Below, piece by piece: positions 49,953 through 58,974 of a stretch of DNA of 64,000 nucleotides. Position numbers and translations under genes: made by a program. This stretch comes from Streptomyces sp. H27-H1 (GTDB lineage Bacteria > Actinomycetota > Actinomycetes > Streptomycetales > Streptomycetaceae), in the NCBI RefSeq assembly GCF_026627445.1, contig NZ_JAPNLJ010000008.1, forward strand, positions 186,001-250,000. Reading direction: 5' to 3'. The notes under the pieces are model-generated. The model made no database searches. It was not told the origin of the DNA and saw nothing but the letters and a program-made list of their open reading frames with translations. How positions within the stretch are numbered: position 1 is the stretch's first letter; every line of letters begins with the position of its first letter.

Positions 49953-51566
49953 ATGCAACGGCTCTCGACCCGGATCGCCCGGCTTTCCACGGCAAGACCC
50001 CTACTCGGTACCGCACTCGCCCTGACCGCCTTGATCGCCGCGGCGCTCCCGGCAGCCGCCGCCGCAGGCTCCGCGAACGCCGGCCCGCCGGACGGACCGC
50101 CCCGCCCGGTGGTCTCCGTGGCACAGGGCGCCCTCCGCGGCCGCGCCCACGACGGGGCGCAGGAGTTCCTCGGCGTGCCCTACGCCGCCGCACCGGTCGG
50201 GGACTTCCGGCTGCGCGCCCCCCGCTCGCCCGCACGCTGGAACGGCGTGCGCGAAGCCGTCGCGCAGGCGCCCGCCTGCCTGCAGTTCTCGCCGTTCGGG
50301 CTGCGGGACCCGCGGGCGGTCAGCGAGGACTGCCTGTACCTGGACCTCTACCGGCCCCGGCGGGCCCGCGCGGGGGACCGGCTGCCGGTGGTCTTCTGGA
50401 TGCACGGTGGCGCGTACAGCCAGGGCACCGGAACCCAGTTCGGTGGACGCACGATGGCGGAACTGACCGACAGCGTCGTCATCAGCGTCAACTACCGCCT
50501 CGGGCAGCTCGGTTATCTGGGCCTTCCCGAACTGGGCCGCGAGAACGGGCTGCGCTCCGGCTCCTTCGGCCTGATGGACCAGATCCAGGCGCTGCGCTGG
50601 ACGCGGGAGAACGCTCGGGCCTTCGGAGGGGATCCGGGCAACGTCACGGTCTCCGGCCAGTCGGCGGGCAGCGGTTCGGTGTGCGGGCTGCTGGCCGCGC
50701 CGTCGGCGGCGGGGCTGTTCCACCGGGCCGTACTGCAGAGCGGGCCGTGCACGCTGCTGCGCACTCCGGACGGGGCGCGGGCCGAGTCCGAGGCGCGGGA
50801 CTTCGCGGCGGGCGCGGGCTGTGCCGATCCGACCGCGGTCGTCGAGTGCCTGCGCGCGGCCTCCGGGCAGTCGCTGGTGGATGCGGCCCGTACGCGGGCG
50901 ACTTCGGGTCCCGCGTCGGGCGACGGGCTCCTCCCGAGGGATCCCGCGGCCGCGATCGCCGCGGGGACCTGGAACAAGGTTCCGGTCCTGATCGGGAGCA
51001 CCCGCTCCGAGGCGCGGCTCTTCGTCGCGCTGACCCAGCCCGGACTGACGGCCGAGCAGTACGCGGAACAAGTTTTGGGGGGCTACGGAGCGGCCGGCCC
51101 GGAGGTCCTCGCCCGCTATCCGGCCGCCGCCCACGGATCACCGTACCTGGCGCTGTCGGCCGTCATGACCGATTCGACGTTCGCCTGTCAGACCGCCCGG
51201 ACGGCGCAGCTGTTCGCCCGGCAAGTGCCCACCTTCACCTACGAGTTCGACGACCCCGACTCGCCCACCCTGGCGGGTGCGCAGGTCCCGGGCCTGGACG
51301 AGTCGAACGCGCACAGCGCCGACCTGGCCTACCTGCACGACTTCACCATGGGTGAGCGGCCCCTCACCCCCGTCCAGGTCGCGCTCGCGACGCGGATGAA
51401 GCGCTACTGGGGCGCTTTCGCCCGCTACGGGGTTCCCGCGGTGCCCGGACAGACCCCCTGGCCGGCCACCGGACCCGGCGGCACGGTCCTGAAGCTGACT
51501 CCCACGGGCGACCGGCCCGACCGGGCCTTCGCGGCGGACCACCAGTGCGGCTTCTGGCGCATCTAG
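49953..51566 (+). CDS. Secreted type-B carboxylesterase
   Basis: The 537-aa protein has a signal peptide (TARPLLGTALALTALIAAAL), then the type-B core: FLGVPYAAAPVGDFRLRAP, EDCLYLDLYRP, VVFWMHGGAYSQGTGTQFGG, and the nucleophile elbow FGGDPGNVTVSGQSAGSGSV. Glu and His triad members lie in GSTRSEARLFVAL and DESNAHSADLAYLHDF. Exported esterase of unknown substrate. CAGGAG lies 5 bases before the ATG. Likely in the LacI-controlled MFS-SurE-esterase set, although the hairpin upstream may reduce read-through. Confidence 0.92.
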   Translation: MQRLSTRIARLSTARPLLGTALALTALIAAALPAAAAAGSANAGPPDGPPRPVVSVAQGALRGRAHDGAQEFLGVPYAAAPVGDFRLRAPRSPARWNGVREAVAQAPACLQFSPFGLRDPRAVSEDCLYLDLYRPRRARAGDRLPVVFWMHGGAYSQGTGTQFGGRTMAELTDSVVISVNYRLGQLGYLGLPELGRENGLRSGSFGLMDQIQALRWTRENARAFGGDPGNVTVSGQSAGSGSVCGLLAAPSAAGLFHRAVLQSGPCTLLRTPDGARAESEARDFAAGAGCADPTAVVECLRAASGQSLVDAARTRATSGPASGDGLLPRDPAAAIAAGTWNKVPVLIGSTRSEARLFVALTQPGLTAEQYAEQVLGGYGAAGPEVLARYPAAAHGSPYLALSAVMTDSTFACQTARTAQLFARQVPTFTYEFDDPDSPTLAGAQVPGLDESNAHSADLAYLHDFTMGERPLTPVQVALATRMKRYWGAFARYGVPAVPGQTPWPATGPGGTVLKLTPTGDRPDRAFAADHQCGFWRI

Positions 51567-51711
51567 GACGTCAAAGGTGGCCCCGAGGGGGTGCGCGGGT
51601 TCGGGCGGAGTCTGGTGCGGACGGATGCGGCGGGCCGGGTGCGCGTGATCCAACACGCGCGCAGGGCAGTTGTCGAACGGTCGCTATCAGCAACCTGTTA
51701 TCGTTGGAAAC

Positions 51712-52452
51712 ATGGAGACCGGGAAGCCTGTCAGCGCCGACAAGAACCAGGAGCGGGTCGTCGCCGCTGCGACGAAACTCCTCAACGAGGGCGGCTACGA
51801 GGCCGTATCCACGCGCGCCGTCAGCGCCGCAGCCGGCATTCAGGCCCCCACCATCTACCGCCTCTTCGGGGACAAGCAGGGGTTGCTGGACGCGGTCGCC
51901 GCACACGGATGGGCCGAGCACCTGAAGGCGAACGCGGTCATCCGGCCCACCGGCGACCCCGTCGAGGACCTGCGTACCGGCTGGAAGCTGAACATCGACT
52001 TCGCGCTCGCCAACCCGGCCCTGTACCGCCTCATGTACGGCGCGCCCCGCCCGGACGGGGCGACCGCACCAGCTGCCGCGGCCGCCTTCGCCCACCTCTC
52101 CTCGCACATCCACAGCATCGCCCAGGCGGGCCGCCTGCGGGTCACCGAGGAACGGGCGGCCCGCCTGGTCCAGGCCGCCGGCAGCGGAACCGCGCTCGCC
52201 CTGCTCGCCACGGCGGCAGACCAGCGCGACCTCACGGTCGCCGACCTCGCCCGTGAAGCCGTCATCGCGGCCATCACCACCGAGGCGCCCGTCCAGGCCT
52301 CAACCGGACCGGCCGGTGCGGCAATCACCCTGCGTGCGGTGCTCCCGCAGGTCTCCGCGTTGACCTCCGGCGAACTCGCCCTCATGAAGGAATGGCTCGA
52401 CCGAATCGCCGACCAGAAGCAGCCGGCCGCCCCTCACACGCTTGTCAGCTGA
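51712..52452 (+). CDS. TetR-family transcriptional regulator
   Basis: The 246-aa protein has an N-terminal helix-turn-helix (NQERVVAAATKLLNEGGYEA; AAGIQAPTIYRLFGDKQGLL) and a TetR ligand domain (ALANPALYRLMYGAPRPDGA). TATCGT lies 7 bases before the ATG with no ribosome site, suggesting a leaderless start; a short CAAC/GTTG dyad overlaps this promoter and may be its own operator. It lies 83 bases upstream of the carboxyethylornithine-synthase-like gene, its probable target. Confidence 0.9.
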   Translation: METGKPVSADKNQERVVAAATKLLNEGGYEAVSTRAVSAAAGIQAPTIYRLFGDKQGLLDAVAAHGWAEHLKANAVIRPTGDPVEDLRTGWKLNIDFALANPALYRLMYGAPRPDGATAPAAAAAFAHLSSHIHSIAQAGRLRVTEERAARLVQAAGSGTALALLATAADQRDLTVADLAREAVIAAITTEAPVQASTGPAGAAITLRAVLPQVSALTSGELALMKEWLDRIADQKQPAAPHTLVS

Positions 52453-52535
52453 AGGCGCTCAGCCCGAAGGATCAACGCCCGCCAACGCTCCGTACCCCCC
52501 GGGTGTGTTAGACAGGTATTAATCAAAGGGGCATT

Positions 52536-53690
52536 TTGCAGCATCTCAAGCTCGGAATCATGTCGCAGACCCGTAAAGAGAACGAGCGCCGTCTGCCGAT
52601 CCACCCGGCGCACTTCGAACGCATCGACGCCGACCTTCAGCCCAGCCTCTATCTGCAGACCGGTTACGGAGAGCACTTCGGTGTTCCGGACCTTCAGCTT
52701 GCCCCGTGGGTCGCCGGTTTCCGCTCACGCGAGGAGCTGATCGCGGAGTGTGACGTCATCCTGCTGGCCAAACCGTTGCACGAGGACCTGGCGGAGCTGC
52801 GGGACGGGCAGGTGCTGTGGGGGTGGCCGCACTGCGTGCAGGACGAGAAGGTCACGCAGGCCGCCATCGACCGCAAGCTCACGGTGATCGCCTTCGAGGC
52901 GATGAACCACTGGACGCGGGAGGACAACTTCAGCCTGCATGTCTTCCACAAGAACAACGAGCTGGCCGGCTACTCCTCGGTGCTGCATGCCATGCAGCTG
53001 ACCGGGGCGACCGGTGACTACGGGCGCCGGCGGCGTGCGGTGGTGATCGGCTTCGGAGCCACCGCCCGCGGCGCGGTAACCGCGCTCAGTGCGCTGGGTG
53101 TCCACGACGTGGACGTGCTGACCGCCCGCGGAATCGCCGCCGTCAGCTCACCGATCCATTCGGCACGGATCGTGCACTTCGACCACGACGTGGCCGACGA
53201 CACCCTCGACCCGCGGCGGAGCGTCGCGCTCACGGAGGACGGGCCGGAGCCGCTGGCCGAGTTCCTTGCCGGGCACGACATCATCGTCAACTGCGTGCTC
53301 CAGGACACCGCGGCGCCGCTGATGTTCCTGATAAAGGAGGACCTGCCGAAGCTTGCGCCCGGCACTCTCGTCATCGACGTCTCCTGCGACGAGGGCATGG
53401 GCTTCGACTGGGCTCGGCCCACCACCTTCGACAACCCGATGTTCACCGTCGGTGACCAGGTCCACTACTACGGCGTGGACCACAGCCCCTCCTACCTGTG
53501 GGACGCGGCCACCTGGGAGAACAGCGAGGCGCTGATCCCGTTCCTGCGGCCGGTCCTCGAGGGACCGGCCGGCTGGGACGGTGACCGCACGATCCGCCGG
53601 GCGATCGAGATCCGCGGCGGCACCGTCCAGAACGCCGCGGTCCTGGCCTTCCAGAACCGCGCCGAACAGTACCCGCACGCGCTGCTCTGA
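52536..53690 (+). CDS. N5-(carboxyethyl)ornithine synthase-like dehydrogenase
   Basis: The 384-aa protein of the alanine dehydrogenase/PNT family closely follows the N5-(carboxyethyl)ornithine synthase pattern: SQTRKENERRLPIHPAHFER, LWGWPHCVQDEKVTQAAIDR, AFEAMNHW, a Rossmann loop VVIGFGATARGAVTALSALG, VIDVSCDEGMGFDWARPTTF and VDHSPSYLWDAATWENSEAL. The known enzyme joins pyruvate to ornithine with NADPH to give an opine-like amino acid. TTG start with AAAGGGG 4 bases upstream. Paired with a TetR regulator; product and role here unknown. Confidence 0.88.
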   Translation: MQHLKLGIMSQTRKENERRLPIHPAHFERIDADLQPSLYLQTGYGEHFGVPDLQLAPWVAGFRSREELIAECDVILLAKPLHEDLAELRDGQVLWGWPHCVQDEKVTQAAIDRKLTVIAFEAMNHWTREDNFSLHVFHKNNELAGYSSVLHAMQLTGATGDYGRRRRAVVIGFGATARGAVTALSALGVHDVDVLTARGIAAVSSPIHSARIVHFDHDVADDTLDPRRSVALTEDGPEPLAEFLAGHDIIVNCVLQDTAAPLMFLIKEDLPKLAPGTLVIDVSCDEGMGFDWARPTTFDNPMFTVGDQVHYYGVDHSPSYLWDAATWENSEALIPFLRPVLEGPAGWDGDRTIRRAIEIRGGTVQNAAVLAFQNRAEQYPHALL

Positions 53691-53699
53691 GCCGGCGCC

Positions 53700-53744
53700 G
53701 CCTGGTCGACGGCATACCCGCACCGGGTACGCCGTCGACCAGGC
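53700..53744. terminator. Long bidirectional terminator
   Basis: GCCTGGTCGACGGC (53700-53713) pairs perfectly with 53731-53744, with a further inner ACCC/GGGT stem, between convergent genes. Confidence 0.85.
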
Positions 53745-53790
53745 GCCCGTCCTTCTGCCGACAGCAGCCGGGCGCAGGCCGAAGAACATC

Positions 53791-54177
53791 TCAGGGGCGG
53801 TACCGCAACGGGTGGTCTTCCGGCACCTCCACGATCGCGATCCGCACCCCGTCCGGGTCAGCCACCCACATCTCGATCAGGCCCCACGGCTCCTTCACGG
53901 GCGGCTTTAGCACCCGTACGCCTGCCGCCACCAGCTCCTCGTGCGCAGCCCGGACGTCGGCTACCTGCAGCCATAGCCGCAGACCGGGAGCAGGTGGTTC
54001 TTCGGAGCGCCCGGAGACCTCCAGGAACCCGCCGCCGAGGAAGTAGACCGTGCCGCGCTCCGGGCCGGTCCCGAACTCACGGTGGACGCAGAGCCCCAGC
54101 GCCTCACCGTAGAAGGCGCGGGAGCGCTCCGGATCCGTGGGGCGCAGCAGGATCCTGCTGCCGAGTACGTGCACCAT
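53791..54177 (-). CDS. VOC-family protein
   Basis: The 128-aa protein has the double beta-alpha-beta-beta-beta fold: RILLRPTDPERSRAFYGEAL, FLGGGFLEVSG and a C-terminal KEPWGLIEMWVADPDGVRIA. Candidate metal Glu and His positions are visible but substrate is not. Likely glyoxalase/resistance-type enzyme or ligand binder. ATG start; the coding frame is well supported over the whole length. Confidence 0.85.
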   Translation of the reverse strand: MVHVLGSRILLRPTDPERSRAFYGEALGLCVHREFGTGPERGTVYFLGGGFLEVSGRSEEPPAPGLRLWLQVADVRAAHEELVAAGVRVLKPPVKEPWGLIEMWVADPDGVRIAIVEVPEDHPLRYRP

Positions 54178-54243
54178 GCCCCCGAACCTAGGGGATGGGC
54201 CGTACGAAGGCCCGCGCGCCGGGAAGGACTTCGAGCTCCGTCG

Positions 54244-55962
54244 TCATGTCCGACCGTTGGGAGGGGAGGACGCGGAGGGTGTCTGCGCCGCGTCCTCATC
54301 CGGCTCGCCGGCCGGGCCGATGCGGATCTCGAAGTCGCCGCCGTACTCCTCGTGGCCCGCGGCCACGGCCACGGCCACGGCTTCCTCGCCCTGCTCGCCC
54401 TGGATGATGAGCGGGTCCCGGCGCAGGTCGCGCATGAGTGACACGCACATGCCGATCATGACCAGCGTGAAGGGCGCCGCCACGAGGATCGTCAGGTTCT
54501 GCAGTCCGGCGAGCGCATCGCCCTTGCCGTTGCCGATGAGCAGCATGACGGCCGCGACGGCGCCGGTGACCACGCCCCAGAAGACGACCACCAGCCGGGA
54601 CGGCTCGAGGACGCCCTTTTGCGACAGCGTGCCCATCACGATGGAGGCGGCGTCGGCGCCGGAGACGAAGAAGATGGCGACGAGGAGCATGACCAGCAGG
54701 CTCATGGCGGTGGCGAGGGGGAACTCCTGCAGCAGCCCGAAGAGCTGTCCCTCAGGGGTGCTCTCCTTGGCGAGGTCGCCGCTCTCCCGGAGCTTCATGG
54801 CCGTGCCGCCGAAAACGGCGAACCACAGCAGGCTGACCGTGCTCGGGACGAGGATGACCCCGCCGATGAACTGGCGGATGGTCCGGCCGCGGCTGATCCG
54901 GGCGATGAACATCCCGACGAACGGGGTCCAGGAGATCCACCAGGCCCAGTAGAAGACCGTCCAGCTGCCCAGCCATTCGGCGACCTCTCCGGCGCCGGTG
55001 GCCTCGGTACGGCCGACGAGCTGGGGCAGGTCGCCGAGGTAGGCGCCCAGGGACGTGGGCAGGAGGTCGAGCACGATGACGGTCGGACCGGCGATGAACA
55101 CGAACACGACCAGCACGAAGGCGAGCACCATGTTGATGTTCGACAGCCACTGGATTCCGCGTTCCACACCGGACACCGCGGAGGCGACGAAGGCCATGGT
55201 CAGCACGGCGATGACGCCCACGAGGAGCGCGGTGCTGACCGTGTTCATCCACCCCAGCTCACGGAACCCGCTGCCGATCTGGAGGGCCCCCAGGCCGAGT
55301 GAGGCCGCCGAACCGAAGAGGGTGGCGAAGATCGCGACGATGTCGATGACCCGGCCGGCTCCACCGTGGGCGTGCCGGGCGCCGATCAGCGGCTCGAACA
55401 CCGCACTGATCGTCTGGCGGCGGCCGCGACGGAACGTGCTGTAGGCGATGGCGAGTCCGACGACCGCGTAGATCGCCCACGGATGGAGCGTCCAGTGGAA
55501 CAGGGTGGTGGCCATCGAGGTCTGCATCCGCTCGGCGGAGTCGACCGGATGCGTGCCGGGCGGGGGAGTCTCGTAGTGTGCCAGCGGTTCGCTCACGCCG
55601 TAGAACATGAGCCCGATGCCCATGCCGGCGCTGAACATCATGGCGACCCAGGAGACGGTACGGAACTCCGGGGGCTCGTCCTCGCGGCCGAGGCGGATCC
55701 GGCCGTAGCGGCTGACCGCCAGCCAGAGGGCGAAGACGACGAAGGCGCTGGCGGCGAGCATGAAGGCCCAGCCGCCGTTGTGGATGAGCCCTCCGAGCAG
55801 GGTGCTCGACACGCTCTCCAGTGAATCCGTGGCTACGGCGCCCCACAGTACGAAGGCGATGGTCAGGCCCGCGGTGACCCCGAAGACCACCTTGTCCGTG
55901 CGAGAACGTTGATCGGCCGGCAACGAGGCCCCCTTCACCCATGCATCGGAACCAAATTCCAT
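54244..55962 (-). CDS. BCCT-family betaine/choline/carnitine transporter
   Basis: The 572-aa protein has 12 predicted membrane helices and the BCCT signature: MMFSAGMGIGLMFYGVSEPL (helix 3), FHWTLHPWAIYAVVGLAIAY and FYWAWWISWTPFVGMFIARI, with the Trp-rich substrate box. It couples Na+ or H+ to uptake of glycine betaine or a related compound. The C-terminal tail is long and acidic, a region that senses osmotic strength in relatives. The ATG start sits inside a short inverted repeat and has no nearby ribosome site, so the start could be slightly downstream. Confidence 0.93.
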   Translation of the reverse strand: MEFGSDAWVKGASLPADQRSRTDKVVFGVTAGLTIAFVLWGAVATDSLESVSSTLLGGLIHNGGWAFMLAASAFVVFALWLAVSRYGRIRLGREDEPPEFRTVSWVAMMFSAGMGIGLMFYGVSEPLAHYETPPPGTHPVDSAERMQTSMATTLFHWTLHPWAIYAVVGLAIAYSTFRRGRRQTISAVFEPLIGARHAHGGAGRVIDIVAIFATLFGSAASLGLGALQIGSGFRELGWMNTVSTALLVGVIAVLTMAFVASAVSGVERGIQWLSNINMVLAFVLVVFVFIAGPTVIVLDLLPTSLGAYLGDLPQLVGRTEATGAGEVAEWLGSWTVFYWAWWISWTPFVGMFIARISRGRTIRQFIGGVILVPSTVSLLWFAVFGGTAMKLRESGDLAKESTPEGQLFGLLQEFPLATAMSLLVMLLVAIFFVSGADAASIVMGTLSQKGVLEPSRLVVVFWGVVTGAVAAVMLLIGNGKGDALAGLQNLTILVAAPFTLVMIGMCVSLMRDLRRDPLIIQGEQGEEAVAVAVAAGHEEYGGDFEIRIGPAGEPDEDAAQTPSASSPPNGRT

Positions 55963-55976
55963 GACAAAACGTCATG
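55960..55976. promoter_or_regulatory. Inverted repeat covering the BCCT start codon
   Basis: CATGAC, AAAAC, GTCATG: perfect 6-bp arms whose inner edge is the start codon; possible operator or translation-control hairpin. Confidence 0.35.
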
Positions 55977-56058
55977 TACCTCAGATTTAATCCCATATCG
56001 ACCCGCGAGAGCCGGTCCGGCTCGCTCTACGCCGCCTCGTCCGCCGGGGCGCCCGCGG

Positions 56059-56865
56059 TCAGTCCGTGGACACGGAGGCCGTACCGGCGCGGCTGTCCGG
56101 TTCCCAGGGCGGCGGCGTGGCCAGGTCGGTCCAGGCCGCCAGGGCTTCGCCGTCGACGCAGACGATGCCGCACCCGGCGGCGTATTCGAGGGCGGGGGCG
56201 GTGTAGGAGCTGGTGGTGACGACGATCGCGACGTCGGCGTCGTGCACGGCGAAGCAGGTGCCGCCGAAGCGCTGCAGGTCCTGCGATCCGACGCGGTTGG
56301 TGTCGGCGTAGTGCTTGCACTGGACGACGACACGGAGTCCGTCCGGGGTCGTTGCGATCACGTCGGCGCCCAAGTCGCCCGCGCCGCCGACCACTTCCAC
56401 GGGCGTGCAGCCGTCGCGCGCGCACAGCGCGGCTATCGCGTGCTCGAAACCGTCGGCGTCGACCGCAGTGTGGTCCAGCGCGCCGGCGTCGAGGTCCGGC
56501 ACCTCCTGTACGGCGGTTACCTCACGTACGTCCGGTACCTCCCGTACGGCGGGCGCGTCCAGTACCGCGGTCATCTCGAGCCCGTACGGATCCCTGTGCG
56601 CTGCCGGGCCGGGGACCGGGCGGGCGGTGGAGCCGCGGCGGACGGGCGATACGCCCCACTTGGCCAGCGCCACCCCGACGCCGAGGACCACCGCGGTGAC
56701 GACGGGGACGACAGGCATCCCCGCCCCGGCCCCTCCGGCGGCCTTGAGGAAGACGGCCAGGCCGCCCACACAGATCCCCGCGAGCCCCACGGCCAGCACC
56801 ACATCGCGCCCGAACGACGCGGAACCGTGTCCGCTCGTTCCCCTGTCTTCCCCCGACGACGTCAT
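56059..56865 (-). CDS. Membrane-anchored Mrr-like restriction endonuclease-fold protein
   Basis: The 268-aa protein has two N-terminal hydrophobic helices (about 23-42 and 50-70), then a linker with a VREVPDVREVTAVQEVPD internal repeat. A C-terminal PD-(D/E)xK nuclease domain follows: DGFEHAIAALCARDG, the catalytic GAGDLGADVIATTPDGLRVV and QCKHYADTNRVGSQDLQRFG, the classic D...QxK of Mrr_cat. It may cleave modified or foreign DNA. No methyltransferase is adjacent, so a stand-alone nuclease role is likely. Confidence 0.85.
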   Translation of the reverse strand: MTSSGEDRGTSGHGSASFGRDVVLAVGLAGICVGGLAVFLKAAGGAGAGMPVVPVVTAVVLGVGVALAKWGVSPVRRGSTARPVPGPAAHRDPYGLEMTAVLDAPAVREVPDVREVTAVQEVPDLDAGALDHTAVDADGFEHAIAALCARDGCTPVEVVGGAGDLGADVIATTPDGLRVVVQCKHYADTNRVGSQDLQRFGGTCFAVHDADVAIVVTTSSYTAPALEYAAGCGIVCVDGEALAAWTDLATPPPWEPDSRAGTASVSTD

Positions 56866-56897
56866 GCGGGAGCCCTCCCTCTATTGGTTCGGACACG

Positions 56898-56935
56898 CCG
56901 CGGTCCCGAACCCCTCTATCGGTTCGGGACCGCGG
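56898..56935 (-). terminator. Terminator after PRC-barrel gene
   Basis: A perfect 15-bp stem (56898-56912 with 56921-56935) and an 8-base loop, 43 bases beyond the PRC-barrel stop. Confidence 0.8.
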
Positions 56936-56977
56936 CGGACTCCGGCGGTGCGGGTCAGTGCTTGAAGGCGCCCTTGA

Positions 56978-57349
56978 TCACACGGAGCGGCCGCCGCCGA
57001 AGGGACCGCCGATGCCGTAGTAGATGCCGATCTCCTCGCGGTACTGGACGTCGGCGAGGTGCGTGGCCCGGATGAACTCCGGGGCGTCCTTGATCTGCTC
57101 CTTGGTCCGGTCCACGTAGATCTTCCGGTCCTCCGGATCGACGCGGGTCACCGTGCCCGCAGGGAGGAGCACTTCCTTGCCGAAGATCCACACTCCGGTG
57201 TCGACCACCAGGAAGGCGTCACCGGCCTCGTGGGTGTGCTCGTCCACCTTGCCGACGCTGCCGTCGGCAGCCTCGACCTTGTAGCCGGTCAGATCTGCCC
57301 CGGTCAGGTACCCCGAAGTCGCCGGATAGCTCCAACCATGCTCAGTCAC
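56978..57349 (-). CDS. PRC-barrel domain protein
   Basis: The 123-aa protein has a PRC-barrel: DLTGYKVEAADGSVGKVDEH, FLVVDTGVWIFGKEVLLPAG and RKIYVDRTKEQIKDAPEF, as in photosynthetic-reaction-centre H subunit and RimM-like proteins. In actinobacteria these small forms are common stress-associated proteins. The GTG start has GAAGGAG 10 bases upstream. Divergent from the YbdK-like gene. Confidence 0.88.
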   Translation of the reverse strand: MTEHGWSYPATSGYLTGADLTGYKVEAADGSVGKVDEHTHEAGDAFLVVDTGVWIFGKEVLLPAGTVTRVDPEDRKIYVDRTKEQIKDAPEFIRATHLADVQYREEIGIYYGIGGPFGGGRSV

Positions 57350-57589
57350 GCGAAAACAACTCCTTCGGTAAAGGAAAAGGAAGACGGGGCGTATCGCTCC
57401 GCCGCCGTCCGACCGTCGCGGATGGTGATGCCGGGCCCGTCCGCGACGTACCGCGTACCCCGGAAGCCGCGGCTCATGCGGATCCACCGCGACCGCACCC
57501 GGTGGCTCGCCCCGCAGCAGGCCGCCTGCCCGCCGCCCCGGCCGGTACCCGCATGGTCGGGGTGGGGCAGGGCAGGTGTGGGGTGATCT

Positions 57590-58732
57590 GTGACCAGCGG
57601 AACGATGGGCGGCGGCATGCGAAGCGTAGGCGTGGAAGAAGAGCTGTTGCTGGTGGACAGCCGCAGCGGCGAGCCGCTGGCCCTGTCGGGGGCCGTACTG
57701 GCGGCCGCGGACCGGTCCGCCGGACATCGGCCGCAGGGCGGTGAACCGCAGGGGCACACTTTCGAGAAGGAACTGCAGAAGGAGCAGCTGGAGTTCGCCA
57801 CCAAACCGGTGACGGAGATGGGCGAGCTCTTGGAGGAGATCACCCGCTGGCGGGCGGAGGCCGCCTGCCACGCCGCGTCCGCCGGGGCGTTGGTCGCGGC
57901 CCTCGGCACCTCTCCGCTGGCCGTCCGGCCCTCGTTGAGCAAGGGCAAGCGCTACGAATGGGTCGGCGAGCAGTTCGGCCTGACCGCGCAGGAGCAGCTG
58001 ACCTGCGGCTGTCACGTCCACGTGTCGGTCGAGTCGGACGAGGAGGGTGTCGCGGTCCTCGACAGGATCCGCCCCTGGCTGCCGGTGCTGACCGCGATGA
58101 GCGCGAACTCGCCCTTCTGGCAGGGCGAGGACAGCGGGTACGGCAGCTACCGCAGCCGGGTGTGGAACCGGTTGCCGTCGGCCGGGCCCACGGACGTCTT
58201 CGGGTCCGCCGACCGCTACCACGAGCAGGTGAGCGCCATGCTCAACACCGGCGTGCTGCGCGATGAGGGGATGATCTACTTCGACGCACGGCTGTCCGCC
58301 GCCTATCCGACGGTGGAGGTCAGGGTCGCGGACGTCTGCCTGGAGGCGTCCACCCCGGTTCTCCTGGCGGCCCTGGTGCGCGGCCTGGTCGAGACCGCCG
58401 CCCGCGCCTGGCGGGACGGTCAGCCGCCGGCCAGGATCGGCACGGGGCTGCTGCGGCTCGCGGCCTGGCGCGCCGGCCGTTCGGGGCTGGACGGCCCGCT
58501 CATCGATCCCGGGACGATGCGGGAGACGCCGCCCGAGGTGGCCGTCGAGGCGCTGTACGCGCACGTGCGCGAAGCCCTGGCCGACCACGGCGACGACGAA
58601 CGCGTCCGGGAGGGCATCGCCCGCCTCCTGGAGCGCGGCAACGGCGCGCGCGTCCAGCGGGAGCTGCTGCGTACGCACGGCACGCTCGGAGCCGTAGCCA
58701 CCCGCTGCGCGGAGATCACCGCCGGCGCCTGA
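57590..58732 (+). CDS. Carboxylate-amine ligase, YbdK/GCS2 family
   Basis: The 380-aa glutamate-cysteine-ligase-2 family protein shows SVGVEEELLLVDSRSGEPLA, then KELQKEQLEFATKPVTEMGE, LTCGCHVHVSV (metal/substrate His), SANSPFWQGEDSGYGSYRSR and YPTVEVRVADVCLEA. Members form gamma-glutamyl amide bonds with ATP. True glutathione synthesis is not expected in mycothiol-using actinobacteria, so a different amine acceptor is likely. Start uncertain: GTG 57590, or ATG 57605 or 57617. Confidence 0.88.
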   Translation: MTSGTMGGGMRSVGVEEELLLVDSRSGEPLALSGAVLAAADRSAGHRPQGGEPQGHTFEKELQKEQLEFATKPVTEMGELLEEITRWRAEAACHAASAGALVAALGTSPLAVRPSLSKGKRYEWVGEQFGLTAQEQLTCGCHVHVSVESDEEGVAVLDRIRPWLPVLTAMSANSPFWQGEDSGYGSYRSRVWNRLPSAGPTDVFGSADRYHEQVSAMLNTGVLRDEGMIYFDARLSAAYPTVEVRVADVCLEASTPVLLAALVRGLVETAARAWRDGQPPARIGTGLLRLAAWRAGRSGLDGPLIDPGTMRETPPEVAVEALYAHVREALADHGDDERVREGIARLLERGNGARVQRELLRTHGTLGAVATRCAEITAGA

Positions 58733-58765
58733 GCCGGCTGCGGCGCCGGCCGCGGTGCCTCGACG

Positions 58766-58797
58766 GCGGACTTCGAGAAGAATGCGGACTTCGAGAA
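58766..58797. repeat. Two 14-base direct repeats
   Basis: GCGGACTTCGAGAA occurs at 58766 and 58784 (period 18) in the 240-base gap 58733-58974, which has no gene otherwise. Confidence 0.55.
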
Positions 58798-58974
58798 AAG
58801 TGGGCACTGCCCCGTTTGGGCGGCCGGATCCCGGTCACTAGCGTGAATACCGGGAGCCCGTGGCGTTGAGCGGCGCGGGGTCCCGAGCGGGCCCGAGCCG
58901 CGTGGTGGCATCCCCCCGCCATCACGCGGCCGGCGCTCCGGCGGCACACTGAGCGGCCGCCCGGGATGCGGCGG

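Noticed and set aside
56059..56865. Restriction-modification or new defence island around the Mrr-like protein
   Set aside because: Neighbours are a BCCT transporter and a PRC-barrel protein; no methylase, helicase or other defence gene is nearby.
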